This document shows, one piece after another, positions 33,936-41,770 of a stretch of 64,000 bases of DNA. The stretch comes from Caulobacter hibisci (GTDB lineage: Bacteria; Pseudomonadota; Alphaproteobacteria; Caulobacterales; Caulobacteraceae). Both the position numbers and the translations under genes were made by a program. How positions within the stretch are numbered: position 1 is the first letter of the stretch; each line of letters begins with the position of its first letter. Location: assembly GCF_016135805.1 (NCBI RefSeq), contig NZ_JADWOX010000016.1:1-64000 (forward strand), written 5' to 3'. The notes under the pieces are model-generated. The model was not told the origin of the DNA and searched no databases. It saw only the letters and a program-made list of their open reading frames with translations.

Positions 33936-34382
33936 ATGCCCGACGAAAACCCTGTCGTCAGACGCGCCCGCGCCCTGCGCAAGGACATGTCGTTGCCTGA
34001 AATGATGCTCTGGAAGGCCCTGCGCGGCAGCCAACTGGACGGCCTGCGCTTTCGCCGCCAGCACCCCTTCGGGCGCTACGTGCTCGACTTCTATTGTCCG
34101 GCCTTCAAGCTCGCCGTCGAGATCGACAGCTACGTCCATGAGACCGGAGACCAGCCCCGGCGCGATGCGATCCGCGACGAATACATGGCCGGTTACGGAA
34201 TCCGCACCCTGCGTATCGCCGCCGCCGAAGTGCTCAAGTCCGTCGACGACGTCGTCGCGACGATCCGCGCAAATCTCCCCCCACCGACCGCTACGCGGCC
34301 GCCTCCCCCACAGGGGGAGGTTTCCTATCTACGAACCTCCCCCTATGGGGGAGGCGGCCCAAAGGGCCGGTGGGGGGCGTAG
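33936..34382 (+). CDS. DUF559 (VSR-like nuclease fold) protein
   Basis: The 148-residue protein has a DUF559 domain over residues 1-113. Landmarks are ARALRKDMSLPEMMLWKALRG, LRFRRQHPFGRYVLDFYCPA with the Asp of the nuclease core, and KLAVEIDSYVHETGD (Glu, His). DUF559 is related to very-short-patch-repair endonucleases, but most members are unstudied. The frame then runs through the downstream family B repeat, which adds a low-complexity tail (PPPTATRPPPPQGEV and on). It lies on the strand opposite the GTA genes, between terminase and portal, bracketed by repeat halves. Confidence 0.85.
   Translation: MPDENPVVRRARALRKDMSLPEMMLWKALRGSQLDGLRFRRQHPFGRYVLDFYCPAFKLAVEIDSYVHETGDQPRRDAIRDEYMAGYGIRTLRIAAAEVLKSVDDVVATIRANLPPPTATRPPPPQGEVSYLRTSPYGGGGPKGRWGA
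34274..34380. repeat. Family B repeat overlapping the DUF559 gene end
   Basis: The segment carries CTCCCCCCACCGACCGC, CCTCCCCCACAGGGGGAGG, then a second stem (GAACCTCCCCCTATGGGGGAGG) and GGGCCGGTGGGGGG. The first part is the inverse of the half copy at 33885-33934. It codes the C-terminal tail and stop of the DUF559 protein, and ends 10 bp before the terminase stop. Confidence 0.85.
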
Positions 34383-34390
34383 TCACGACC

Positions 34391-35713
34391 TCAAACCACC
34401 CGCAACCGCGGCGCCTTCCCCCCGCCCAGCATCAGCTCGCTCAGCGCCCACACCAAGGCATCCGCCCGATCCGGACTGTGCCCCAGATCCCCGTCGCCCA
34501 GCCCCATCAGCTCCTCCTCCAGCGCCGGAAACGCCCCGCAGTGCACGACGCGGCCCTGCTCGTACAAAGCCGCCACCGGCTCGGCCCGGGCCCGCTTGCC
34601 CACCGACGCTCGCACCAGCTTGATCGGGCACGGCGGCGCGGCTTGCGCGAGCACCGAGCGGACCATCTCGCCGCCCTGGTTGGCCTCGGCCACCAGCGCG
34701 TCGGCGTCGAAATCCACCGCCGCCGCGACGGCCAGGCTGGCCCAGCCGTTGGGCGACAGGCCCCGCGCCGTGCGGTCGGCCAGCACATAGGCGCGGCCGT
34801 CCCTGCGGCCCGCGACCACCACCCCGCAGGCGTCGCCGCGCGCCGTGGCCGGCGGGTCGACCGCCACCACCACCCGGTCGAATTTCGCCGGCGGCGCCCC
34901 GCGACAACGCGCCAGGTCCTCTGCGCGGAACAGGCCGCCGTCGGTCTCGACGACGATCCCCTCCAGCTCCTGGGCCGCCAGCCGCGTGCCGCCGTACAGC
35001 GCCTCCAGCGTCGCCAGGAACCGGGGCGCGAGGTTGCCGGCATTGGCCGCCGTCCCGGCCCGCGTCGTTTCCACGCCAGGCTCGGCCATCAGCACCTTCA
35101 GCGCCCGGGTCGGCCGGGGCGTGGTGGTGACCACCAACCTCGGATCCTCGCCCAGCCGCAGTCCGAACCGCAGCATCGCCAAAGTCTCGGCGGCCTTGGG
35201 CCAGGCGCAGAACTCGTCGGCCCAGGCGGCATGGAACTGCGGCCCGCGCAGGCTGTCGGGATCCTCGGCGGAGAAGGCGTAGGCCTCGGCCCCGGTCTCC
35301 CACACCAGCCGCCGGCGCGAGCCCTCCCAGCGCACGCGGTTTGCCTCCTGGGCCATGGCGCGCAGGCCGGACGGCCCCTCGATCATCACCTCGCGCACGT
35401 CGTGGAAGGTCGGTCCGACCAAGGCCATCCGGCACGGCGCCGCGGCCTGGTCCGTCACCCAGCCCGCGCCGGCGAAGGTCTTACCCGCGCCCCGCCCGCC
35501 CAGCATCAGCCAAGTCGCCCAGGGGGTCTCCGGCGGCTTCTGGTGATCCAGAGCCGTCCAGGTTCGCAGCACCTGCGCCTCCGCCGCCCTCAGCGACGAC
35601 GCGCTCTTGAACCATGCGCTTAAATTCGAGAGTTCGCGCAACCGGTCCCAGTCGGCGCTCGAGAGCGGCGTGCAGCCGCTCGATGCGATCTTCGGTCCAG
35701 GGTTCGTCGTCAT
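34391..35713 (-). CDS. terL: GTA terminase large subunit (TerL, gp2 type)
   Basis: TerL packages host DNA into GTA heads. The 440-residue protein has an ATPase with Walker A GGRGAGKT (residues 72-79) and Walker B-like HAAWADEFCAWP, preceded by the WLMLGG strand. The RNase H-like nuclease follows with acidic residues in DRVVVAVDPPATARGD, ALVAEANQGGEMV and SPDRADALVWAL. The first 77 codons overlap the small terminase gene by 233 bp in another frame. The true start may be later, but conserved sequence begins by about residue 45, still inside the overlap. Confidence 0.94.
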   Translation of the reverse strand: MTTNPGPKIASSGCTPLSSADWDRLRELSNLSAWFKSASSLRAAEAQVLRTWTALDHQKPPETPWATWLMLGGRGAGKTFAGAGWVTDQAAAPCRMALVGPTFHDVREVMIEGPSGLRAMAQEANRVRWEGSRRRLVWETGAEAYAFSAEDPDSLRGPQFHAAWADEFCAWPKAAETLAMLRFGLRLGEDPRLVVTTTPRPTRALKVLMAEPGVETTRAGTAANAGNLAPRFLATLEALYGGTRLAAQELEGIVVETDGGLFRAEDLARCRGAPPAKFDRVVVAVDPPATARGDACGVVVAGRRDGRAYVLADRTARGLSPNGWASLAVAAAVDFDADALVAEANQGGEMVRSVLAQAAPPCPIKLVRASVGKRARAEPVAALYEQGRVVHCGAFPALEEELMGLGDGDLGHSPDRADALVWALSELMLGGGKAPRLRVV

Positions 35714-35978
35714 TCATCGCCATCTCCTCGCCGACCGCCTTGGCGACCGACGCCTTGTGTTTGGCGGCCGAGACCTTGCGCGAGCGCATCGCGGCGGCGT
35801 GGTGCAGCTCCACCGGCCGCCCGACCAGGGCCACCTGCTTGGTCGCATCCATCCGCACCTTCGGCGGCTCGTCCTTCACCTGGGTGAGGAGTTCCTTCGC
35901 CGCCTCGTGATAGATCCGCACATTGAGGTCGCGGATCTCGTCCAGCAGCGCGTCGATCTGTTCGCTTTTCTCGGCCAT
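35481..35978 (-). CDS. terS: GTA small terminase-like protein (gp1 type)
   Basis: This 165-residue protein heads the GTA cluster. Its N-terminal half is helical (EQIDALLDEIRDLNVRIYHEAAKELL), followed by a basic region (RKVSAAKHKASVAKAVGEEM) and WTEDRIERLHAALERRLG. The last 40 residues are Gly/Ala-rich and may be non-functional. By position and helical character it is the small terminase, which helps load DNA. Its final 233 bp are also read as the start of the large subunit. No clear helix-turn-helix is seen. Confidence 0.75.
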   Translation of the reverse strand: MAEKSEQIDALLDEIRDLNVRIYHEAAKELLTQVKDEPPKVRMDATKQVALVGRPVELHHAAAMRSRKVSAAKHKASVAKAVGEEMAMNDDEPWTEDRIERLHAALERRLGPVARTLEFKRMVQERVVAEGGGGAGAANLDGSGSPEAAGDPLGDLADAGRAGRG

Positions 35979-36070
35979 GACAGAAGTCTACGACAGCAGC
36001 GAACGCGTCTGATCCAGCGGCCTAATAAAGTTTCAACCCCCCGAAATAAAACGACTTTTCGCCGTGCTCA

Positions 36071-36098
36071 ACGGGGATAAAAGTCGCTCTATCCCCGT
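36071..36098. promoter_or_regulatory. Inverted repeats at the head of the GTA cluster
   Basis: ACGGGGATA (36071-36079) and TATCCCCGT (36090-36098) are perfect inverse arms 10 bp apart. A second, overlapping pair, CGACTTTT (36052-36059) and AAAAGTCG (36079-36086), shares the same AT-rich patch. They lie about 100 bp upstream of the first GTA gene. This is a likely site for GTA regulation, though the bound protein cannot be named. Confidence 0.5.
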
Positions 36099-36104
36099 CC
36101 GACC

Positions 36105-36176
36105 ACCCTTTCCCTCTCTCCGAGAGAGAGGGAGGGGCCCGCCGCGCAGCGGTGGGAGGGTGAGAGGTTTCACCCT
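36105..36176. repeat. Palindromic repeat, family A variant
   Basis: ACCCTTTCCCTCTCTCCGAG pairs with GAGAGAGGGA, followed by GCCCGCCGCGCAGCGGTGGG and AGGGTGAGAGG. It is a partial, diverged copy of the family A unit. It lies between the GTA head and GH43, in the 289-bp gap 35979-36267. Confidence 0.65.
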
Positions 36177-36228
36177 TGGCCGATCTAGGCCCGAACACAC
36201 CTCGAAGACCATCGATTGACGGGCCATA

Positions 36229-36239
36229 TTGTCTGAGTA
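36229..36239. promoter_or_regulatory. Hydrolase-regulon motif, copy 1 (GH43)
   Basis: The sequence TTGTCTGAGTA, preceded by TA, differs at two positions from the perfect palindrome TTGTCTGACAA found upstream of the GH27 gene. It ends 28 bp before the GH43 ATG and sits between a TTGACG -35-like box (36215) and the start. See the regulon finding. Confidence 0.5.
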
Positions 36240-36267
36240 ATCGTGCCCCGTTCGTAGGGAGCACGGC

Positions 36268-37269
36268 ATGACATCGTTCTGGACGGCGCTGGCGCTGATC
36301 GCGGCCGTAGCGGTCTCGTCTCCCTCCGAGGCGCAGGAGAAAGCCCCCATCGCGCCGGGGTCGAACCCGCTGGTCAGGGACAGGTTCACGGCCGACCCCG
36401 CGCCGCTGGTGGTCGGCGACACCCTGTTCCTCTACGTCGGCCACGACGAGGCCCAGCGCGACGAGATGTTCAACATGCGCGAGTGGCTGGTCTATTCGAC
36501 GACCGACATGAAGACCTGGACCGCCCATCCGCCGATCATGAAGGCGACGGACTTCAAATGGGCCAGGAAGGACGCCTGGGCGTCGCAGACCATCGAGAAG
36601 AACGGGAAATTCTACTTCTACACCGCCGTCGAGCACGACGCCTCGCACCCCGGCAAGGCCATCGGCGTGGCGGTGTCGGACAAGCCGACCGGCCCCTTCA
36701 CCGACGCGCGCGGCTCGGCCCTGATCACCAACGAGATGACGCCCAAGGGCCCGCACAGCTGGGAGGACATCGACCCCACGGTGTTCACCGACGGCGACGG
36801 AACCACCTGGATCGCCTGGGGCAATCGCCAGTGCTATATCGCCAGGCTCAAGCCCAACATGATCGAGATCGACGGTCCGATCACCGAGATCACGCCGCCG
36901 CATTTCGAGGAAGGCCCCTGGCTGCACAAGCGCGCCGGGCTCTACTACCTGACCTATGCCTCGCTGGACCGCTCGACCCAGCGCGACGAGCACATCTCCT
37001 ACGCCACCGCGCCGTCGATCACCGGACCATGGACCTATCGCGGCCAGCTCACCGGTCCTGGCCAGAACAGCTTCACCATCCATCCCGGCATCGCCCAGTT
37101 CAAGGGCGACTGGTACATCTTCCTGCACAACGCCGCCCTGGAGATCGGCGACCAGAAGGGCGCCATCGGGCGTCGGGCGGTAACGGTCGAACGCCTGCAC
37201 TACGCGCCCGACGGCGCGCTGCTGGCCGTCACCCAGACCCAGGCGGGCGTGTCGACGCCGGACCGTTAG
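36268..37269 (+). CDS. Secreted glycoside hydrolase family 43
   Basis: The 333-residue protein has a signal peptide (cleaved after SEA, about residue 22) and a five-bladed GH43 propeller. The catalytic base is in RDRFTADPAPLVVGDTLFLYVGHD, the pKa-modulating Asp in the WEDIDPTVFTDGDG blade, and the acid Glu probably in PPHFEEGPWLHKRAGLYYLTYA. GH43 enzymes cleave arabinose or xylose linkages in plant polysaccharides. It lies apart from the other hydrolases but shares the upstream palindrome. The ATG has an AGGGAG ribosome binding site. Confidence 0.93.
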   Translation: MTSFWTALALIAAVAVSSPSEAQEKAPIAPGSNPLVRDRFTADPAPLVVGDTLFLYVGHDEAQRDEMFNMREWLVYSTTDMKTWTAHPPIMKATDFKWARKDAWASQTIEKNGKFYFYTAVEHDASHPGKAIGVAVSDKPTGPFTDARGSALITNEMTPKGPHSWEDIDPTVFTDGDGTTWIAWGNRQCYIARLKPNMIEIDGPITEITPPHFEEGPWLHKRAGLYYLTYASLDRSTQRDEHISYATAPSITGPWTYRGQLTGPGQNSFTIHPGIAQFKGDWYIFLHNAALEIGDQKGAIGRRAVTVERLHYAPDGALLAVTQTQAGVSTPDR

Positions 37270-37282
37270 GCCGGGCGCCTCC

Positions 37283-39433
37283 TCAGTACGGCAGCTCCGG
37301 CGGCGCCTGCGCCCCGCCCGGCTGGCCGGCCGCCGGCTCGTCCGGTTCCCCGGCCTCCTCCAGCTCGGAAGCCGTCCGCGCGAACTCCGCCGCCAGGGTC
37401 TCGTAATAGCCGTTGCGCGGGTCCGGCGAGGTCCGGGGCGAGGGATCGGGCAGCAGCCAGGGGAAGTCGCGGATCGCCAGGTTCTGGTGCGCGGCCAGCA
37501 TGAACCGCCGCCAGACGCTGGCGGGCATGTCGCCGCCGACCACCTTGTTCATCGGCTTGTCGTCGTCGTTGCCCACCCAGACGCCGGTCACGAAGTCGGG
37601 CGTGAAGCCCACGAACCAGGCGTCGCGCCAGTTCTGGCTGGTGCCGGTCTTGCCCGCCGCCGGCCAGCCGAAGGCCGCCCGCTTGGCCGTGCCCTGGTCG
37701 ACCACCTTCTTCATCATCTTGACCATCATGCTGGCCCGGCCAACGTCGTAGACCTGATCGGGAACCAGCGGCCCGCGGCTGTAGATCGGCCGGCCGTCCT
37801 GGGCGGCGATGCTCTCGATGACGTAGGGCGCCACCCGCTGGCCGCCCAGCTGGAACACCTGGAAACCCGAGGTCAGCTGCAGCAGATTGACCTCATAGGC
37901 CCCCAGCGCCACCGACAGGTCGGGTCGCGGCGGCAGGCTGGTGATGCCGAACCGGCGGGCCAGATCCCCCACCTGCGCGCCGCCGGCCTCCTGGGCCAGC
38001 TTGACGGCGATGGTGTTGGTCGAGGTGACCAGGGCCTGCTCCACCGTCATCGGCCCGCGATAGTCGCCGCCGTAGTTCTCCGGCTTCCAGTCGCCGAACT
38101 GCACCGGCCCGTCGACGCGGATGTCGGTCGGCAGCACGCCCTTCTCCAGGGCCGCGGCATAGACGAACGGCTTGAAGGTCGAGCCCGGCTGGCGGCGGGC
38201 CTGCACCGCGCGATTGAAGGGGCTGGCGATGTAGTCGGTGCCGCCCACCATGGCCCGGATCGCCCCGTCGGCCGACAGCGACAGCAGCGCCGCCTGGCTG
38301 GCCCCGGCATGCTCGCCGCCCAGGGCGATGGCCTGGCGGACGATGTCGGCCCCGGCCTTCTGCAAACGGCTGTCGATGGTCAGGCGCACGGTCAGGTCCG
38401 GCGCGTTCTGGCCGGCGATGCGGATGGCCTCGGTGGTGGCGTAGTCCAGCACCCAGCCATAGTCGCCCTCGTCGCTGACGGCGTCGGGCGACAGGCGCGG
38501 GGTGTCGTCCAGCGCCCTGGCCTCCTCCTCGGCGGTGATCCAGCCTTCCTTGCGCATGTTGGCCAGCACGAGCCGCGAGCGGGCCAGGGCGCCGGCCATG
38601 TCGCGGGTCAGGGCCAGGCGCGACGGCGCCTTAGGCAGCGAGGCCAGCAGGGCCGCTTCCGACAGGGTCAGCTGGCTGGCCGGCTTGCCGAAATAGGTCC
38701 TTGCTGCGCCATCGACGCCATAGGTGTTGGCTCCGAAGAACACCCGGTTCAGATAGAGCTCCAGCACCTCGTCCTTGCTCAGCACCTGTTCCAGGCGCCA
38801 GGCCATCAGCATTTCCTGAAGCTTGCGCTCGACCGTGCGGTCCGGCGTCAGGAACATCCCCTTGGCCAGCTGCTGGGAGAGGGTCGAGGCGCCCTGCACG
38901 GTCCGTCCCGAGCGCCAGTTGACCCAGGCCGCCCGGGCGATGCCGTAGAGGTCGATCGGCCCGTGCTTGTAGAACCGCCGATCCTCGGCCGCCAGGAAGG
39001 CCAGGGGCACATAGCCCGGCACGGTGCTGACCGTCACCCGCTGGCCGTAGCGCGGGCCGCGCGTGGCGATCACCTGGCCGCTGCGGTCCTCGAACCGCAC
39101 GCCCGGCGCGCGGTTGATGGCGAACAGGCTCTCGCGGCTCGGCAGGGCCGGCGTATCCTTCAGATACTTGAACCAGACATAGGCCCCGGCGCCGCCCACG
39201 GCGATGAAGCCGATCAGGGCGCTGACCAGCAGGGTGATCCACACCCAGCCCCAGCCGCCCTTCTTGCGCGGCGGCTTCAGATCGGCCCGGAACGGCTCCT
39301 CGGGCGGGCGTTGAGGCGGCTGTTGCGGCGGCGGCGGGGTCGGCGGCACGGGCGCGAATCCGCCCTGCGCCGGCGGCGGCGTGCGCCCCGGCGTGTCGTC
39401 GAACTTGTAGGGCGGCAGCGTCCAGTCGTTCAC
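37283..39433 (-). CDS. Class A penicillin-binding protein (PBP1A-type)
   Basis: This bifunctional peptidoglycan synthase has about 716 residues. A Pro/Gln-rich cytosolic N-terminus (about 14-45) precedes one membrane helix (about 61-84). The transglycosylase domain has Glu150 in AAEDRRFYKHGPIDLYG and GASTLSQQLAKGMFL. The transpeptidase has the active-site Ser in QPGSTFKPF, TSTNT, and GKTGTSQNW. It builds the cell wall at the inner membrane. The GTG at 39433 gives the best N-terminus (NDWTLPPYKFDD). A longer frame exists but would overlap the divergent YcgN gene. Confidence 0.94.
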   Translation of the reverse strand: MNDWTLPPYKFDDTPGRTPPPAQGGFAPVPPTPPPPQQPPQRPPEEPFRADLKPPRKKGGWGWVWITLLVSALIGFIAVGGAGAYVWFKYLKDTPALPSRESLFAINRAPGVRFEDRSGQVIATRGPRYGQRVTVSTVPGYVPLAFLAAEDRRFYKHGPIDLYGIARAAWVNWRSGRTVQGASTLSQQLAKGMFLTPDRTVERKLQEMLMAWRLEQVLSKDEVLELYLNRVFFGANTYGVDGAARTYFGKPASQLTLSEAALLASLPKAPSRLALTRDMAGALARSRLVLANMRKEGWITAEEEARALDDTPRLSPDAVSDEGDYGWVLDYATTEAIRIAGQNAPDLTVRLTIDSRLQKAGADIVRQAIALGGEHAGASQAALLSLSADGAIRAMVGGTDYIASPFNRAVQARRQPGSTFKPFVYAAALEKGVLPTDIRVDGPVQFGDWKPENYGGDYRGPMTVEQALVTSTNTIAVKLAQEAGGAQVGDLARRFGITSLPPRPDLSVALGAYEVNLLQLTSGFQVFQLGGQRVAPYVIESIAAQDGRPIYSRGPLVPDQVYDVGRASMMVKMMKKVVDQGTAKRAAFGWPAAGKTGTSQNWRDAWFVGFTPDFVTGVWVGNDDDKPMNKVVGGDMPASVWRRFMLAAHQNLAIRDFPWLLPDPSPRTSPDPRNGYYETLAAEFARTASELEEAGEPDEPAAGQPGGAQAPPELPY

Positions 39434-39486
39434 GTGCGGTGTTGCGTCCAGTTGGTCTTCGGGCCGATTGGGTTTAGGACGCCCCG

Positions 39487-39975
39487 ATGATGGCGCGCAA
39501 ACCTTTCTGGGAGACGAAATCCCTTCACCAGATGACCGTCCCCGAGTGGGAGAGCCTATGCGACGGCTGCGGCCTTTGCTGCCTGGTTCGCTTCGAAGAC
39601 GAAGATACCGGCGAGGTGATCCCCACACGGGTGCACTGCCAGCTGCTCGACGCCCATCTTTGCCGCTGCAGCGACTATGCCAACCGCCGCAAGACCGTGC
39701 CCGACTGCATCAAGCTGACGCCGCACAACATTGAGGACCTGGAGTGGATGCCCCCCTCCTGCGCCTATCGCCGCCTGCACGAAGACAAGCCCCTGCCCCA
39801 GTGGCATCCCCTGATCACCGGCGACCCCGACAGCCCGCACAAGGCCGGGATCTCGATCCGCGACCAGACCATCAGCGAAACCAGCCTCGACGACCCCGAA
39901 GACGCCATGGACTTCGTCGCCACCGACCTGATGGTCGACAAGGGCGACTGGCCCTACGAGCCGGACGAGGACTGA
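39487..39975 (+). CDS. YcgN-family cysteine-cluster protein (UPF0260)
   Basis: The 162-residue soluble protein has the family cysteine cluster: CDGCGLCC (residues 25-32), HCQLLDAHLCRCSDY, and VPDCIKLTP with CAYRRLHEDKPLP. The arrangement suggests a bound zinc or iron-sulphur centre. Its function is not known. Two adjacent ATGs are possible starts. It is divergent from the PBP gene across 53 bp, and a family B repeat follows. Confidence 0.93.
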   Translation: MMARKPFWETKSLHQMTVPEWESLCDGCGLCCLVRFEDEDTGEVIPTRVHCQLLDAHLCRCSDYANRRKTVPDCIKLTPHNIEDLEWMPPSCAYRRLHEDKPLPQWHPLITGDPDSPHKAGISIRDQTISETSLDDPEDAMDFVATDLMVDKGDWPYEPDED

Positions 39976-40001
39976 TTTTCACGGCCTGAGGCCGCGCACC
40001 A

Positions 40002-40136
40002 AGATCCTCCCCCTGTGGGGGAGGTGGCGCGAAGCGCCGGAGGGGGGCCGTTTTCAGCCGCCGCTGCGCTGGCCCGTTCCGCAGCCACTCCCCTCTCCGT
40101 CGCCTGTGGCGACACCTCTCCCACAGGGAGAGGGTC
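40002..40136. repeat. Palindromic repeat, family B
   Basis: GATCCTCCCCCTGTGGGGGAGG is joined to GTGGCGCGAAGCGCCGGAGGGGG and later to CTCTCCCACAGGGAGAGGG. Inverted halves make a long imperfect palindrome. It lies upstream of a small membrane protein gene. Confidence 0.8.
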
Positions 40137-40194
40137 TCCTGTGCTTGACCTTTCCGCCCGCCACACCACCTCAAGCTGCACCTTGAGGATCGCC

Positions 40195-40596
40195 ATGCTG
40201 CTGAGCACCCTGCTGATCTGCCTGCTCGCGGCCGCCCGCCACGACGGCCCCGTCCGCCGCTGGCTGGTCGAGCTGCCGGCAGAACGCCTGGCCGCCCTGT
40301 CGCCGCACAGGACCATAGCCCTCATCCTGCTGCTGCTGATCCTGCCCTTCGCCGGCCAGGTCATCCTGCCGGAGATGGCCTGGGTGCTGGCCCTCGACCT
40401 GGCCGCCTGGATCGAGCTGGGCGTCGCGGTCGTCGTCGCCACCCGCCTGGCCCCCGCCTGGAAAGGCCTGCGCGCCGCCGCCGTCCGCACGGTTCGCCAA
40501 GCCCTCCGCCCCGCCGCCCGCGCCCGTCGGGCGACCAGACCCCGCCGCCGCCCGGCAAAGGCCCCCGAACCCGAAGACGGATGGGCGTTGGCCTGA
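40195..40596 (+). CDS. Small membrane protein of unknown function
   Basis: The 133-residue protein has three hydrophobic segments (LLSTLLICLLAAA, TIALILLLLILPFAG, MAWVLALDLAAWIELGVAVVVAT) and a strongly basic, Pro/Arg-rich tail (RRATRPRRRPAKAPEPEDGW). I do not recognise a family. The ATG follows GAGGA at 6 nt. An upstream extension of the frame lies in the repeat and is not used. Confidence 0.7.
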   Translation: MLLSTLLICLLAAARHDGPVRRWLVELPAERLAALSPHRTIALILLLLILPFAGQVILPEMAWVLALDLAAWIELGVAVVVATRLAPAWKGLRAAAVRTVRQALRPAARARRATRPRRRPAKAPEPEDGWALA

Positions 40597-40600
40597 TTTC

Positions 40601-40762
40601 CTTCTCCCCTTGCGGGAGAAGGTGGCGGCGAAGCCGTCGGATGAGGGGTCGCGCAAACCTCATACGCCCCGCCCAGCCTGGCCGCCGCCGCGGCCGAGGG
40701 TTCTGAGAGACCCCTCACCCGACCTCCTTCGGAGGCCACCCTCTCCCACAAGGGGAGAGGGG
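40601..40762. repeat. Palindromic repeat, family A
   Basis: The left arm CTTCTCCCCTTGCGGGAGAAG and GTGGCGGCGAAGCCGTCGGATGAGGGG match other family A units. The right half (CCCTCTCCCACAAGGGGAGAGGGG) has diverged. It fills most of the 202-bp gap before the DUF6250 gene. Confidence 0.8.
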
Positions 40763-40798
40763 CTTCGCGAGCGTCTTCGGCCCTGCTACCCCTTGCCC

Positions 40799-41515
40799 AT
40801 GCTCACCCGCCGCGTCCTCGCCCTCTCCGCCTTCGCCCTGCCGCTGGCCACCACCGCCCACGCGCAAGCCCCAGAGCCCTGGCGCAAGGCTGATCGTCTC
40901 TATACAGACGAATTTACTCAAGGCCTCGCCAACTGGATCGTCGAGGCCGAGAAACCCTCCTTCGCAAAAGCCGAAAACGGCGTCCTCGAGCTCGACGCCC
41001 CGGCCGGCCTGACCGCCTGGTTCAAGCCGCGCCTGCAAGGCCCGCTGCTGGTCGAATACCAGGCCCAGGCCGTCTACGACGGCGGCCGCAACGACCGGAT
41101 CAGCGACCTCAACGCCTTCTGGATGGCCACCGACGTCCGCTCCCCGGACGACCTGTTCGCCAGCCCCCGCAGCGGCGCCTTCGCCGACTACGACCTGCTC
41201 AAGACCTACTATGTGGGCCAGGGCGGCAACTACAATTCAACCACCCGCCTGCGCCGCTATGTCGGCCGGGCGGGCGACCGCCCGATGCTGCCCCAGCACG
41301 ACCTCAAGGGCGCCCGGGCCTTGCTTCAGCCCAACCGCTGGGTCGCCGTCCAGCTGGTGGCCTATGACGGCCTGATCCAGTACTGGGCCGACGGCCGCAA
41401 ACTGTTCGAGCTGATCGACCAGGATCCCTACCGCAGCGGCTGGCTGGGCCTGCGCACGACGTGGAGCCGTTTGCGGTTCAGGGACTTCGCCGTGTGGCGG
41501 CTGGCGGCGGCGTAG
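40799..41515 (+). CDS. Secreted DUF6250-domain protein
   Basis: This 238-residue exported protein has a signal peptide (LTRRVLALSAFALPLATTAHA, cleaved about residue 23). The mature domain is beta-rich (DEFTQGLANWIVEAEKPSFA, WFKPRLQGPLLVEYQAQAV, WMATDVRSPDDLFASPRSGAF, WVAVQLVAYDGLIQYWADGR). It resembles DUF6250, a lectin-like jelly-roll fold found in polysaccharide lyases and similar enzymes. A role in plant glycan breakdown is likely but unproven. Confidence 0.8.
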   Translation: MLTRRVLALSAFALPLATTAHAQAPEPWRKADRLYTDEFTQGLANWIVEAEKPSFAKAENGVLELDAPAGLTAWFKPRLQGPLLVEYQAQAVYDGGRNDRISDLNAFWMATDVRSPDDLFASPRSGAFADYDLLKTYYVGQGGNYNSTTRLRRYVGRAGDRPMLPQHDLKGARALLQPNRWVAVQLVAYDGLIQYWADGRKLFELIDQDPYRSGWLGLRTTWSRLRFRDFAVWRLAAA

Positions 41516-41520
41516 CTAAA

Positions 41521-41650
41521 AGGAACCTCCCCCTCTGGGAGGCGGCCGAAGGCCGGGGCCGTTTTCAGCTGCCGGGGCGACGGCTAGGTTCCGCAAAACT
41601 CCCCCCACCGATCGCTACGCGATCGCCTCCCCCAGAGGGGGAGGTTCCCG
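41521..41650. repeat. Palindromic repeat, family B
   Basis: AGGAACCTCCCCCTCTGGGAGG and CCTCCCCCAGAGGGGGAGGTTCC form inverted ends, with GGCCGAAGGCCGG and CCACCGATCGCTACGCGATCG inside. It sits in the gap between the DUF6250 and acyltransferase genes. Confidence 0.8.
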
Positions 41651-41770
41651 ATCACCCAAGCCTTACATTTCCAACAATTTCCACGCCCTCCCCCGTGACG
41701 ACTCAAGGTTGATCATCCACCATCCTCCCCGGCCGCCGCTCCAACCTCCCGGCGGCCTTTCGGGAACATC

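Noticed and set aside
20621-35978. An ordinary prophage
   Set aside because: There is no integrase, repressor, replication or lysis gene or attachment repeat, and the gene order is that of Rhodobacter-type GTA clusters with gp12-gp15 at the end.
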